From Bacteroidota bacterium (lineage in GTDB: Bacteria > Bacteroidota > Bacteroidia > UKL13-3), in the NCBI GenBank assembly GCA_947459075.1, contig CANHBJ010000003.1, positions 1-46,056 on the forward strand: 46,056 nt of DNA. Direction: 5' to 3'. The position numbers and the translations under genes are program-made. Positions 9,584-18,696 of the stretch are shown one piece after another. Each line of letters starts with the position of its first letter. Positions within the stretch are counted from its first letter, which is position 1. Under the pieces are notes generated by a model, which saw only the letters and a program-made list of their open reading frames with translations, searched no databases and was not told where the DNA came from.

Positions 9584-10135
9584 TTATTCAATTATAATGG
9601 GATATCGATATAGCAAACCACTTAAGTTGTGTCGAGAAAATTTTGTTCTTTTTACATTGTTAACTTTAGGATCTATCAAAAAATTAATGTTGGTGGTAAA
9701 GTCTACTGATTCTATATTGGTTTGTTCGAACACAGCCTCACTAAAATCACAATTTATTATTTTGGATGATGAAAGGTCTGTTTGGGTGAAGTTTACACCT
9801 TTCATTAAACAATCATTGAAACTACTTTTATTCATTTTTTTTCTTTCAAAAGATGCATAGCTCAGGTTACAATTTTTAGCTGTTATGCAAAATCCAAAAT
9901 CTTTAATGCGGTTAAAGTTTAGTCCTATAAGTTTACAATCTGTAAAATGGCATTCGTTAAGTATACACAAATCAATGTTTGCGTTACTAAAATTACAATT
10001 TAAAAACTCACAATCATTAAAGGTAATACCTTTTATGCTGTTAAAAACACAGTTATTAAACGTACAATTTTCGTATTCGTTGTCTGATAATTTTTGTTCA
10101 GAAAAATCAATATTATTAAATTCGTGTTTGTACAT
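9584..10135 (-). CDS. Pentapeptide repeat protein
   Basis: Repeated A/C(D/N)(L/F)xx units: 'NCTFNNCVFNS...FNDCEFLNCNFSNANIDLCILNECHFTDCKL...SFNDCLMKGVNFTQTDLSSSKIINCDFSEAVFEQ'. Confidence 0.88.
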   Translation of the reverse strand: MYKHEFNNIDFSEQKLSDNEYENCTFNNCVFNSIKGITFNDCEFLNCNFSNANIDLCILNECHFTDCKLIGLNFNRIKDFGFCITAKNCNLSYASFERKKMNKSSFNDCLMKGVNFTQTDLSSSKIINCDFSEAVFEQTNIESVDFTTNINFLIDPKVNNVKRTKFSRHNLSGLLYRYPIIIE

Positions 10136-10137
10136 GG

Positions 10138-11379
10138 CTAGTTTATTTCAACTCCAGCAATAATAACTTTGTCAATCATATCAACACCAAAACTATAAGG
10201 TATAAACGCCAGTGATGGTATTGGTTTTGTGATGATAATATTGCCCAATTTACCTTTTGTAATACTTCCGTGTGTATGGCTTAATTCTAGCGCATATGCT
10301 CCGTTAATTGTAGTTGCATTAATAGCTTCTTCGGGTGTTAGTTTCATTTGTGTGCAAGCTAAAGAAACCACAAAACTCATGCGTCCATTTGGCGATGATC
10401 CTGGATTGTAATCGCTAGCCAAACAAAACGGTAAACCTGCATCAATTATTTGCCTACCTGGTGCATAAGGTATGCCTAAAAAGAACGAACAATTGGGCAA
10501 CCCAACTGGCATGGTATTTCCGTTTTTTAAGCTGGTAATTTCTGCTTCTCCAGTATACTCTAAATGATCAACGCTTATTGCTTGGTGTTTAACTGCAATT
10601 TGCACACCACCAGTATATCCAAGTTCGTTGCCATGTATTTTTGCTTTTAAACCATATTGTTTCGCTGCAATAAGAATTCGTTCAGTTTCATCCACAGTAA
10701 AAAATCCTTGATCACAAAATACATCACAATATTCAGCTAAATTTTCGGCAGAAATTTTCGGCAACATCTCATTTATAACCAAATTAATATATGCTTCTCG
10801 GTTTTGTTTGAACTCTGTCGGTATAGCATGAGCGCCTAAAAAAGTAGCTTTAATGGTAATAGGAGATATAGCTTTTAAACGTTTAATAACCCGCAACATT
10901 TTTAGTTCATCTTCAACAGTTAGCCCATAACCACTTTTTATTTCAATGGCACCTGTTCCGTTACTAATTACTTCAAATAATCTAGCTTTTGCACTTTCAA
11001 ACAATTCATCTTCACTCATGGCTTGCAGTTTTCGCGCAGAGTTTAAAATGCCACCACCAGCTGCTGCAATTTCTTCATAACTTTTACCTTTTATGCGCAT
11101 CACAAATTCTTCTTCTCTGCTTTTTGCAAAAACGATATGCGTGTGTGAGTCGATAAAACTTGGTAATACGTAACCGTTATTGGCATCTATGCTTGGCAAT
11201 GATATTTCAGGCAAACTATTCATGCTACCAAAATCAGTAATAATACCATCTTTAATAATTAAGTATGCATTTTCAATGGAATCAAGATGGGACATTTCTG
11301 TTCCTGATTTTTTTTGTATAGATGCATCATTAATAATGCCGTAAAGCGCTTTTATATTTTTTATAAGTACTGATTTCAT
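10138..11379 (-). CDS. hutI: Imidazolonepropionase
   Basis: 'GYVLPSFIDSHTHIVFAKSREEEFVMRIKGKSYEEIAAAGGGILNSARK', 'EIKSGYGLTVEDELKMLRVIK', 'KIHGNELGYTGGVQIAVKHQAISVDHLEY', 'LASDYNPGSSP' are HutI motifs. Start moved to the internal Met of 'MKSVLIKNIKALYG'. Confidence 0.93.
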   Translation of the reverse strand: MKSVLIKNIKALYGIINDASIQKKSGTEMSHLDSIENAYLIIKDGIITDFGSMNSLPEISLPSIDANNGYVLPSFIDSHTHIVFAKSREEEFVMRIKGKSYEEIAAAGGGILNSARKLQAMSEDELFESAKARLFEVISNGTGAIEIKSGYGLTVEDELKMLRVIKRLKAISPITIKATFLGAHAIPTEFKQNREAYINLVINEMLPKISAENLAEYCDVFCDQGFFTVDETERILIAAKQYGLKAKIHGNELGYTGGVQIAVKHQAISVDHLEYTGEAEITSLKNGNTMPVGLPNCSFFLGIPYAPGRQIIDAGLPFCLASDYNPGSSPNGRMSFVVSLACTQMKLTPEEAINATTINGAYALELSHTHGSITKGKLGNIIITKPIPSLAFIPYSFGVDMIDKVIIAGVEIN

Positions 11380-11464
11380 AACTCTAGCAAATAACGAACA
11401 TGTTGAATAATTTAAAAAATAAATGATACTTGGTTTAGTGTTCAAGTATTTACTTTGTGTAATA

Positions 11465-11983
11465 ATGAAAAACCTACAACAAATTTTGCAAACACCCATA
11501 AAAAAGGGTCATGATGTTTGGATTGCGGATACTGCACGTGTTTTTGGATTAGTAACTTTAGGTGATGAGTGTTCGGTATGGTTTGGGGCCGTATTGCGTG
11601 GTGATGGTGATTTGATTACCGTTGGAAACCGAAGCAATATTCAAGATAATGCTGTTATTCATGTTGATCCGGGTTTCCCAACCCAAATTGGCCATGATTG
11701 TATTGTTGGTCATGGTGCGATAGTTCATGGAGCAAAGCTAGGAAATCATGTGTTGGTAGGTATGCATGCAACGGTTTTAAACGGAGCAACGGTTGGTGAT
11801 TTTTGTATAATTGGTGCTCATGCACTGGTAACAGAGGAAATGGTTATTCCAGATTACAGCATTGTTATGGGTGCTCCTGGCAAAGTAGTCAAGCAATTAT
11901 CTCCCGAGCACATCGAAAAAGTGAAACGAAATGCCCAATCTTACGTTGATTTAAGTAAGGAATATTTGAAGCATTGGAAATAA
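11465..11983 (+). CDS. Gamma carbonic anhydrase-like left-handed beta-helix protein (YrdA/PaaY family)
   Basis: 'VWIADTARVFGLVTLGDECSVWFGAVLRGDGDLITVGNRSNIQDNAVIHVDPGFPTQIGHDCIVGHGAIVHGAKLGNHVLVGMHATVLNGATVG' hexapeptide repeats with His ligands. Start chosen at the internal ATG 'MKNLQQIL'. Confidence 0.92.
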   Translation: MKNLQQILQTPIKKGHDVWIADTARVFGLVTLGDECSVWFGAVLRGDGDLITVGNRSNIQDNAVIHVDPGFPTQIGHDCIVGHGAIVHGAKLGNHVLVGMHATVLNGATVGDFCIIGAHALVTEEMVIPDYSIVMGAPGKVVKQLSPEHIEKVKRNAQSYVDLSKEYLKHWK

Positions 11984-12062
11984 AATCACGTTTTACTTGT
12001 TAACCTGAATAATAAAAATATTGTGTTTATTATGATGTAAACTTGTACCCTCAATTTTATCA

Positions 12063-13808
12063 ATGAAAATACTTGTTACTTACCTTAAGCGATACAAAAA
12101 ACTAGTTGGCTTATCCATGTTATTTGCCACCATTAACCAGGTTTTCTCTTTACTCGATCCACTAATTTATGGAAAAATAATTGACCAATACGCCCAACAT
12201 GCTTCATCGTTTACCCAAAGTCAATTTATAAAAGGTGCAGGGTTACTAATTTTAGCAGCTATTGGCGTTGCAATGGTAAGTCGTATTGCAAAGGCTTTTC
12301 AGGATTACACCGTTAACTTGGTTATACAAAAATTAGGTGCAGACATATACACTGATGGCTTAAAACATACATTACAAATACCGTTTAGCGATTTCGAAGA
12401 CCAACGTAGTGGCGAAACTTTAAACATTTTACAAAAAGTAAGGATTGATACGGAAAAGTTTATCATGAGTTTTGTGAATATTCTTTTTGCCTCGCTTGTG
12501 GGTATCGTATTTGTAATGGTATATGCCATAAATGTACATGGTGGATTAATTGTAATTTACATAGTTGCTGCAACATCATTAAGTATTATTACCAATTATT
12601 TATCAAAGCGCGTAAAAAAAGTACAGACTAATATTGTACGTGAAACACGCATGCTTGCTGGGAGTACAACCGAAAGTTTGCGTAACATTGAGTTGGTGAA
12701 AAGTTTGGGTTTAACCAACCAAGAAACAAACCGATTAAATACCGCAACTAAAAAAATATTACAATTAGAGTTAAAGAAAGTACGCAACATACGCAGTATC
12801 TCTTTTGTACAGGGTACTTTGGTTAACTTCCTTCGTCAGTCTATATTATTTATGCTTTTGTATTTGATTTTCGAAGGACAATTGAGTGTAGGCGAAATCA
12901 TTACGTTACAATTTTATTCTTTCTTTATTTTTGGTCCGCTGCAAGAGGTAGGTAACGTAATCATCAGTTACCGTGAGGCAGAAGCTTCGTTGGCCAATTT
13001 TGAGCAAATCATGAATACACCTCTAGAGCACAAGCCATCATCACCAAAGCATCTTGGAACCATACAAAACATGTGTTTTAATGAAGTGGTATTTAGGCAT
13101 AAATCTGCCGGATATGATGCAGTGAGTAAAATTAGCTTTGATGTAAATAAAGGTGAAACCATTGCTTTCGTTGGCCCAAGTGGAAGTGGAAAAAGTACGT
13201 TAGTTAAATTGTTGGTTGGATTGTATTCGCCAAATTCGGGTAGTATTTCATACAACAACATCCTTTCAACTGATATTGATAAAGATGAACTGCAACAGCA
13301 ACTTGGCTTTGTAACACAAGATACCCAATTATTTTCGGGTACTATAAAAGAGAATTTATTGTTTGTTAAACCTAATGCAACAGATACAGAGTTGGAAGAA
13401 GTCTTAGAAAAATCAGCTTGCAGCAATATTATAAAACGTAGCGAAAATGGCTTAGATACGATGATAGGAGAGGGAGGAATGAAATTAAGTGGTGGCGAAA
13501 AGCAACGTTTGTCAATTGCACGTGCCTTGTTACGTAATCCGCGTATTATGGTTTTTGATGAGGCAACCTCTGCACTTGATTCCATCACAGAGGCGTCTAT
13601 TTCTGATACGATAAAAAATATTTCAGATAAAAAGGATAGTATAACAGTTTTAATAGCACACCGATTATCAACCATTATGCATGCCGATAGGATTTTTGTG
13701 CTAGAAAAAGGTGTTGTAATTGAAACGGGTAAACACCAAGATTTATTAAATGAAAAAGGTTTGTACTATGCCATGTGGCGCCAGCAGATTGGTGAGCGTA
13801 GGGAATAA
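12063..13808 (+). CDS. ABC transporter ATP-binding protein/permease (exporter, half transporter)
   Basis: N-terminal TM domain; Walker A 'GPSGSGKSTLVKLL', signature 'KLSGGEKQRLSIARALL', Walker B 'RIMVFDEATSALDS', H-loop 'LIAHRLSTI'. Confidence 0.96.
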   Translation: MKILVTYLKRYKKLVGLSMLFATINQVFSLLDPLIYGKIIDQYAQHASSFTQSQFIKGAGLLILAAIGVAMVSRIAKAFQDYTVNLVIQKLGADIYTDGLKHTLQIPFSDFEDQRSGETLNILQKVRIDTEKFIMSFVNILFASLVGIVFVMVYAINVHGGLIVIYIVAATSLSIITNYLSKRVKKVQTNIVRETRMLAGSTTESLRNIELVKSLGLTNQETNRLNTATKKILQLELKKVRNIRSISFVQGTLVNFLRQSILFMLLYLIFEGQLSVGEIITLQFYSFFIFGPLQEVGNVIISYREAEASLANFEQIMNTPLEHKPSSPKHLGTIQNMCFNEVVFRHKSAGYDAVSKISFDVNKGETIAFVGPSGSGKSTLVKLLVGLYSPNSGSISYNNILSTDIDKDELQQQLGFVTQDTQLFSGTIKENLLFVKPNATDTELEEVLEKSACSNIIKRSENGLDTMIGEGGMKLSGGEKQRLSIARALLRNPRIMVFDEATSALDSITEASISDTIKNISDKKDSITVLIAHRLSTIMHADRIFVLEKGVVIETGKHQDLLNEKGLYYAMWRQQIGERRE

Positions 13809-13818
13809 AAATATTTTA

Positions 13819-13850
13819 AAAGGGTCGAATTTAATCGACCCTTTGGTTTT
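13819..13850 (+). terminator. Hairpin terminator between convergent ABC transporter and porin genes
   Basis: AAAGGGTCGA-atttaa-TCGACCCTTT followed by GGTTTTT. Confidence 0.75.
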
Positions 13851-15145
13851 TAAATTGCAATTTGGAATTGTACAACCATCATACCCTTATTAGATGTTTG
13901 TTTTAAACTTGTTGTGTTTATAATTGGTCTACTTTGGTAGTTTAAACTAATTTTTGAGCGTTGTCCATCAATGAGCCAATTAAAGCCAATATCCCACATA
14001 GCAGTGGTGCTTTTTAATCTATCATACTTGGCCAAAGTAATATCGGCATAAGGTTGAATTCTGTTTACATCTATGTTGTTTTTTTTAGGTAAAAGATAAC
14101 CTATTTGGGCAAACAATGTATTACCGGTTCCGTACATAGCAAAACTATTTCCACCCCCACTTAATGTATTTCCTGTATTAATATTAGCAGGGTTTAACAC
14201 GCCATTATTTCTGATATAATTTTTTCCATAATCGGTATTTGATGCAGCCGCATATAAGGTTAATACACTGCCGTTGTTTTTTATGGGATGTTCAAAAAAC
14301 ACATCAAATCCTATATTAAATAATTTTTGATGAATGATGTTTTTACTCAAAGTATCTGCGTAATGCCACATGGCATCTGGTTGATATTGAAAGCCTGCTC
14401 CAAATGTCAGTATTTTTTTCTTACCTAAATATGTTCCCGACATATATGGGGTAACATTACTTTCTTCATCCCAAAACTGATACATCAAGTAACCACTGGT
14501 TTGAAGCTTAGGTGCATTGTAAGAAAAGTCTGAGTTTACATTTATAGCTTTAACTGAATACGTACTTGCATCAATCATCAAGGGTTTTGACAGCGCCAAT
14601 CGATAATCAAATTTTCTTATTTTACCCTTTACATATATACTTAGTTTACGCAAAAATTGGTCGTTTACATCATTGGTAGATTGTTGGTATAAAGGTGCAT
14701 CATAGCCCAATATGTTTCCAGCCGATGGTGCTGCATAACGCGAAAAACCAGACCAACCAGTTAAGCCTGTTCCTAAATGAAACAATTTATTAGTAAGATG
14801 ATATTCTGTAGCTACATCATGAAAAAACAGACCGGGTTTGCGTGCGGAATTGTATCCATAATTATTAATACCCAATTGGGTATATATAAAAACTTTATCA
14901 GAAATTTTCCCCATCAACTGAAAACGAACCCTACGCAAGCCAACATCAAATGTTTCTTTTTCAGAAATACCATTAATGGTTGTACCAGGATTATTATATG
15001 TATATCTGGTCCAAACTTGCGCTGTAAAATTGGCTTTTAAATAATGAGTTCCTGTCTCATTTAAGCTTAATTTAAGCTCCTTGTTTTGTGCGTAAAGATA
15101 CAAGCCCAATGTGCTTAATGCTGCTGTTAAAAAAAAGGGTTTCAT
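13850..15145 (-). CDS. Outer-membrane porin-like beta-barrel protein (phosphate-selective porin O/P-like)
   Basis: Signal peptide 'MKPFFLTAALSTLGLYLYAQ', alternating beta strands 'LRRVRFQLMGKISDKVFIYTQLGINNYG', C-terminal 'GMMVVQFQIAI'. Start set at the internal Met; the longer ORF would overlap sulP. Confidence 0.78.
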   Translation of the reverse strand: MKPFFLTAALSTLGLYLYAQNKELKLSLNETGTHYLKANFTAQVWTRYTYNNPGTTINGISEKETFDVGLRRVRFQLMGKISDKVFIYTQLGINNYGYNSARKPGLFFHDVATEYHLTNKLFHLGTGLTGWSGFSRYAAPSAGNILGYDAPLYQQSTNDVNDQFLRKLSIYVKGKIRKFDYRLALSKPLMIDASTYSVKAINVNSDFSYNAPKLQTSGYLMYQFWDEESNVTPYMSGTYLGKKKILTFGAGFQYQPDAMWHYADTLSKNIIHQKLFNIGFDVFFEHPIKNNGSVLTLYAAASNTDYGKNYIRNNGVLNPANINTGNTLSGGGNSFAMYGTGNTLFAQIGYLLPKKNNIDVNRIQPYADITLAKYDRLKSTTAMWDIGFNWLIDGQRSKISLNYQSRPIINTTSLKQTSNKGMMVVQFQIAI

Positions 15146-15152
15146 AATCTGG

Positions 15153-16811
15153 TTAGTTTTTATTTGAAAACTTGCGTGAGGCGAATGGGTGTTTTGATAA
15201 AGGGGTATGATTTTCAAGGCCTAAGATTTCAAATATTCCCCCATCTTCTTCATATCTTTTAGCCAACTCATGCATGTGCTCCATAACGGTATGATCTACT
15301 AGCTTTGCACCAGTAAAATCAACTAAAACTTTTTTGCCATGTGGTAATTTATCTAATTGTTTTTTTAGCCCGATATAATTACTAAAAATGGCAGAGTGCT
15401 CTACATCAATAGTATATAAATTTTTATCTTCACTTACATTTATGGTTAAAAAAGGTTTAAATAAACTTTTTAAGGGCACTCCATTACTAAGGTGAATAAT
15501 CATTTTAACTATTATGCCCACTGCTATTCCAATTAGTAAATCTGTTGCCAATGTTGCTACGATGGTTGATACAAAGATTAAGAGTTGTTCCTTCCCAATT
15601 TTTAGTGTTTTAATAAACTCTTTTGGAGATGCCAAGCGAAAACCTGTAATCATTAGCATGGCTGCTAATGCAGCCAATGGGATTTGGTGAATTACTTGGC
15701 TTAAAAATAATATAAATACCAATAAAAATCCTCCGTGAAAAAAATTAGCCCAACGCGTTTTTGCTCCATTATTTACATTAGCCGAGCTACGCACAACTTC
15801 AGCAATAATTGGTAAGCCTCCTAACAAAGATGATAAAATATTTCCCGATCCCTTAGCAAATAATTCTCGGTTAAAATTTGATTGTCGTTTAAATGGATCT
15901 AGTTTGTCTATAGCGGCTGCAGTTAACAGTGATTCTAAACTTGCCACTAGAGCATACGTAATCATCATTTGAAATCCAAAAGAAGTAAATAAATAATCAA
16001 ATCTCGGCATTATTATTCCGTCCAAAATATTTGATGGAAGTGTAACTAAAAACTTTGGTCCTAATAAATATTCATGGCCATTTAAAAACAGGTATTTATG
16101 TTCATGTTCTAAATCAAAATAATGACCTAGTGGTATAGCAATTAATATTACTAATAAAGGGGCTGGGATCATTTTTACATATTTATTTTTAATTAGTGGT
16201 AATCCAATTAATATAATAAAACTTAATGCAGCAATAATGGCAACATCAGGATTCATGTTAATTATACTATGAGGAATTTCTGTGATTACTTCCAGCATTT
16301 CCTTTCCTTCAGGTTTAACGCCTAATGCGGTGTGGAATTGTTTGGCAAAAATCATAATACCAATAGCAGCAAGCATACCGTGTACAACCGAAGAAGGGAA
16401 AAAATTACTAAGAACGCCTGCTTTAATCAATCCAAATAAAATTTGAATTACACCACATCCAACGCCAACAGCTAGGGTACATTGGTATGCAAACATTTCA
16501 ATTTGATCTGGAGTTAAACCTTCTGGTGCTATTTTTTTAAAGCCTTCAATACTCATTAAAACAATAACGGCTAACCCTGCAGCTGGACCGTTAATAGTTA
16601 AGTGTGATCCGCTAGTTAAAGACAATAATAAACCGCCAACTACACCTGCAATTATGCCGGCCATAGGAGGTACACCACTTGCCATGGCAATACCTAAACA
16701 CAATGGTAATGCGATAAGAGAAATAATAAATCCTGATAGTAGATCAGTTTTCCAATTTTGTTTTAGTCCTGCAAATCCATCAGCAGGTATATTTTTTTTA
16801 AATAAATTCAT
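15153..16811 (-). CDS. SulP family anion (putative bicarbonate) transporter with STAS domain
   Basis: 'DLLSGFIISLIALPLCLGIAMASGVPPMAGIIAGVVGGLLLSLTSGSHLTINGPAAGLAVIV' SulP signature; C-terminal STAS 'KKVLVDFTGAKLVDHTVMEHMHELAKRYE'. Confidence 0.93.
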   Translation of the reverse strand: MNLFKKNIPADGFAGLKQNWKTDLLSGFIISLIALPLCLGIAMASGVPPMAGIIAGVVGGLLLSLTSGSHLTINGPAAGLAVIVLMSIEGFKKIAPEGLTPDQIEMFAYQCTLAVGVGCGVIQILFGLIKAGVLSNFFPSSVVHGMLAAIGIMIFAKQFHTALGVKPEGKEMLEVITEIPHSIINMNPDVAIIAALSFIILIGLPLIKNKYVKMIPAPLLVILIAIPLGHYFDLEHEHKYLFLNGHEYLLGPKFLVTLPSNILDGIIMPRFDYLFTSFGFQMMITYALVASLESLLTAAAIDKLDPFKRQSNFNRELFAKGSGNILSSLLGGLPIIAEVVRSSANVNNGAKTRWANFFHGGFLLVFILFLSQVIHQIPLAALAAMLMITGFRLASPKEFIKTLKIGKEQLLIFVSTIVATLATDLLIGIAVGIIVKMIIHLSNGVPLKSLFKPFLTINVSEDKNLYTIDVEHSAIFSNYIGLKKQLDKLPHGKKVLVDFTGAKLVDHTVMEHMHELAKRYEEDGGIFEILGLENHTPLSKHPFASRKFSNKN

Positions 16812-16825
16812 TTTAGTGTTTTTAA

Positions 16826-18694
16826 TTATGATGAACGATATGGCCTGTTTAAAGGTTCTTTAATAAAGGGGCCTAAGAAAATTCGCGAATACATTCTTAC
16901 AAGTGTAATTCCATCTAAAATTATACTAATCGAAACCAACGATGCCAATAAAAGTTGATTTTGATGGATATGACTAAACAATAGATCTTCACCGATAAAT
17001 GTTGCTGTAATAGGGAATCCTGACAACCCCAAACAGGCCATTAAAAATATAAAGGCTGTTTTAGGATATGGTATGGCATACCCATAAAAATTATTCAGAT
17101 CTATGTTTTTTTCTTTTCTTTTTAAAGTGTGAAGACAAGCATACCCAACTGCTCCCGAAACGATAACACCACTCATGTAAATAATAGCATCTTGCGCGTT
17201 AAATTGTTCGTTATATGAAACTGATAATACTAAGAAAGCATGATTCATTATAATCATAAACCACGCGATGTATACATTATTACGCTCTATGAATGATTTT
17301 AATATCAGTTTTAAGCCTACCGCAGCAAGTATTATCGACATATTGTTTTTTATCGAAGCTGGTATTAATTGTTGATGATATAACACATAAATAGCCGTAA
17401 CAAAAAGTACTGTATATACAATAATGATTTGGTTTATTTTAAGGAAGTCTACTTTTTTACCTAATGTTTTAAGTGTTCCCCATACATATCTATACATATA
17501 CCAATCGAGGTTAAACTCTTTTATACTTAAAACGTAGATAGTATCCTTTATTCTTTTTTGCCAATTAGGAATTGATTTGTGAACTGGTTTTTCAAAATGA
17601 TAAAACTGCTCTTTAATTAAATAACTAACCAACGAAGGAGATACCAAGAGCTGATAGGTACGTAAAAAGGCATTGCCTGCAAAATGCATTAATGCTATTA
17701 TATGCAAACCACATGCAACCTCAATAAAAATAATACCTATTTGTGCTGCTGATGAATATGCAATTTGACTTTTAACAGATGATTGAACCCTTGCTGTTAA
17801 GGTAGTAATTATAGCAGTACTTAATCCCAATAAAGCTATAATAATTCGAACTGAATATTGGTGTTCCCAAAAGGTGTATGTTCTGAAAAGCAAGAAAACT
17901 CCAATATGAACAGATAACGACCCATAGAAGATTGCACTTGATGGTGTAGGTCCTTCCATAGCGCGAGGAAGCCACGATGAGAAAGGAAGTTGAGCTGATT
18001 TAGCTACTGCTGCAATTAAAATAGTTAGCGAAATAAATACACCCACAGCACTATGGCTCTGTAGTTGCTCATGCACCAAGTCATAGTTATTTAATTTAAT
18101 AAATGTAATGTTTTCATGCCATAAATGATGGCTCATCCACATGGCTAATAAAATCCCAATATCGCCAATACGATATATGCTAAATACTTTTATTCCATTT
18201 TTAACTGGCAAATATCTGTGACGATAAAATGCAATTAATAAGAACGAAGAAATACCTAAAATTTCCCATCCTAAAAATAATGTTTCGAAATTACCTGATA
18301 ATACGGTTATACTATATCCTGTAAAGAAAAATAAGATGGTGTTGAAATACCTTTTATATCCGATTTCTCTGTGTAAGTAGTACCTACTGTATATAGTTAC
18401 CATTAATGTTAGTATTGAGCCAACAAGCAAGTATACTAAACTGATTAAATCAAAGTAGAAATCAATAGCAAACACATAATGTTTTGATTGATAAATTACC
18501 AATTCACTAATGTTTAATGCTTGATGCTGGTTTAATAGCCAAAATATACTGAATGCGATAAGTAACAGGGTATTTAACGCAATACCTATGAATGCCGTAT
18601 ACGATATAATTACTTCCTTTTTTTTGGGAATAAATAGGCTAATTATAAATGCAGTAAAAGGAATTAAAATAAATAATTGAATAAATTGTTCCAT
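16826..18694 (-). CDS. dabB: Proton-conducting membrane transporter, NDH-1 subunit 5/NuoL-like; DabB-type inorganic carbon transporter subunit
   Basis: 'FNTILFFFTGYSITVLSGNFETLFLGWEILGISSFLLIAFYRHRYLPVKNGIKVFSIYRIGDIGILLAMW...AKSAQLPFSSWLPRAMEGPTPSSAIFYGSLSVHIGVFLLFRTY' NuoL-like. Immediately follows the DUF2309 gene (2-nt gap). Confidence 0.88.
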   Translation of the reverse strand: MEQFIQLFILIPFTAFIISLFIPKKKEVIISYTAFIGIALNTLLLIAFSIFWLLNQHQALNISELVIYQSKHYVFAIDFYFDLISLVYLLVGSILTLMVTIYSRYYLHREIGYKRYFNTILFFFTGYSITVLSGNFETLFLGWEILGISSFLLIAFYRHRYLPVKNGIKVFSIYRIGDIGILLAMWMSHHLWHENITFIKLNNYDLVHEQLQSHSAVGVFISLTILIAAVAKSAQLPFSSWLPRAMEGPTPSSAIFYGSLSVHIGVFLLFRTYTFWEHQYSVRIIIALLGLSTAIITTLTARVQSSVKSQIAYSSAAQIGIIFIEVACGLHIIALMHFAGNAFLRTYQLLVSPSLVSYLIKEQFYHFEKPVHKSIPNWQKRIKDTIYVLSIKEFNLDWYMYRYVWGTLKTLGKKVDFLKINQIIIVYTVLFVTAIYVLYHQQLIPASIKNNMSIILAAVGLKLILKSFIERNNVYIAWFMIIMNHAFLVLSVSYNEQFNAQDAIIYMSGVIVSGAVGYACLHTLKRKEKNIDLNNFYGYAIPYPKTAFIFLMACLGLSGFPITATFIGEDLLFSHIHQNQLLLASLVSISIILDGITLVRMYSRIFLGPFIKEPLNRPYRSS

Positions 18695-18696
18695 TG

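Noticed and set aside
11380-11499. 40-aa N-terminal extension of hutI in the ORF track
   Set aside because: Overlaps the divergent gamma-CA gene start and is not HutI-like; the start at 'MKSVLIKNIKALYG' fits better.
12968-13675. 235-aa minus-strand ORF inside the ABC transporter gene
   Set aside because: Antisense shadow of a well-supported CDS; the translation has no recognisable domain.
15146-15217. 24-aa extension of the porin ORF overlapping sulP
   Set aside because: The internal Met is directly followed by a good signal peptide; the extension would mask it and overlap sulP.
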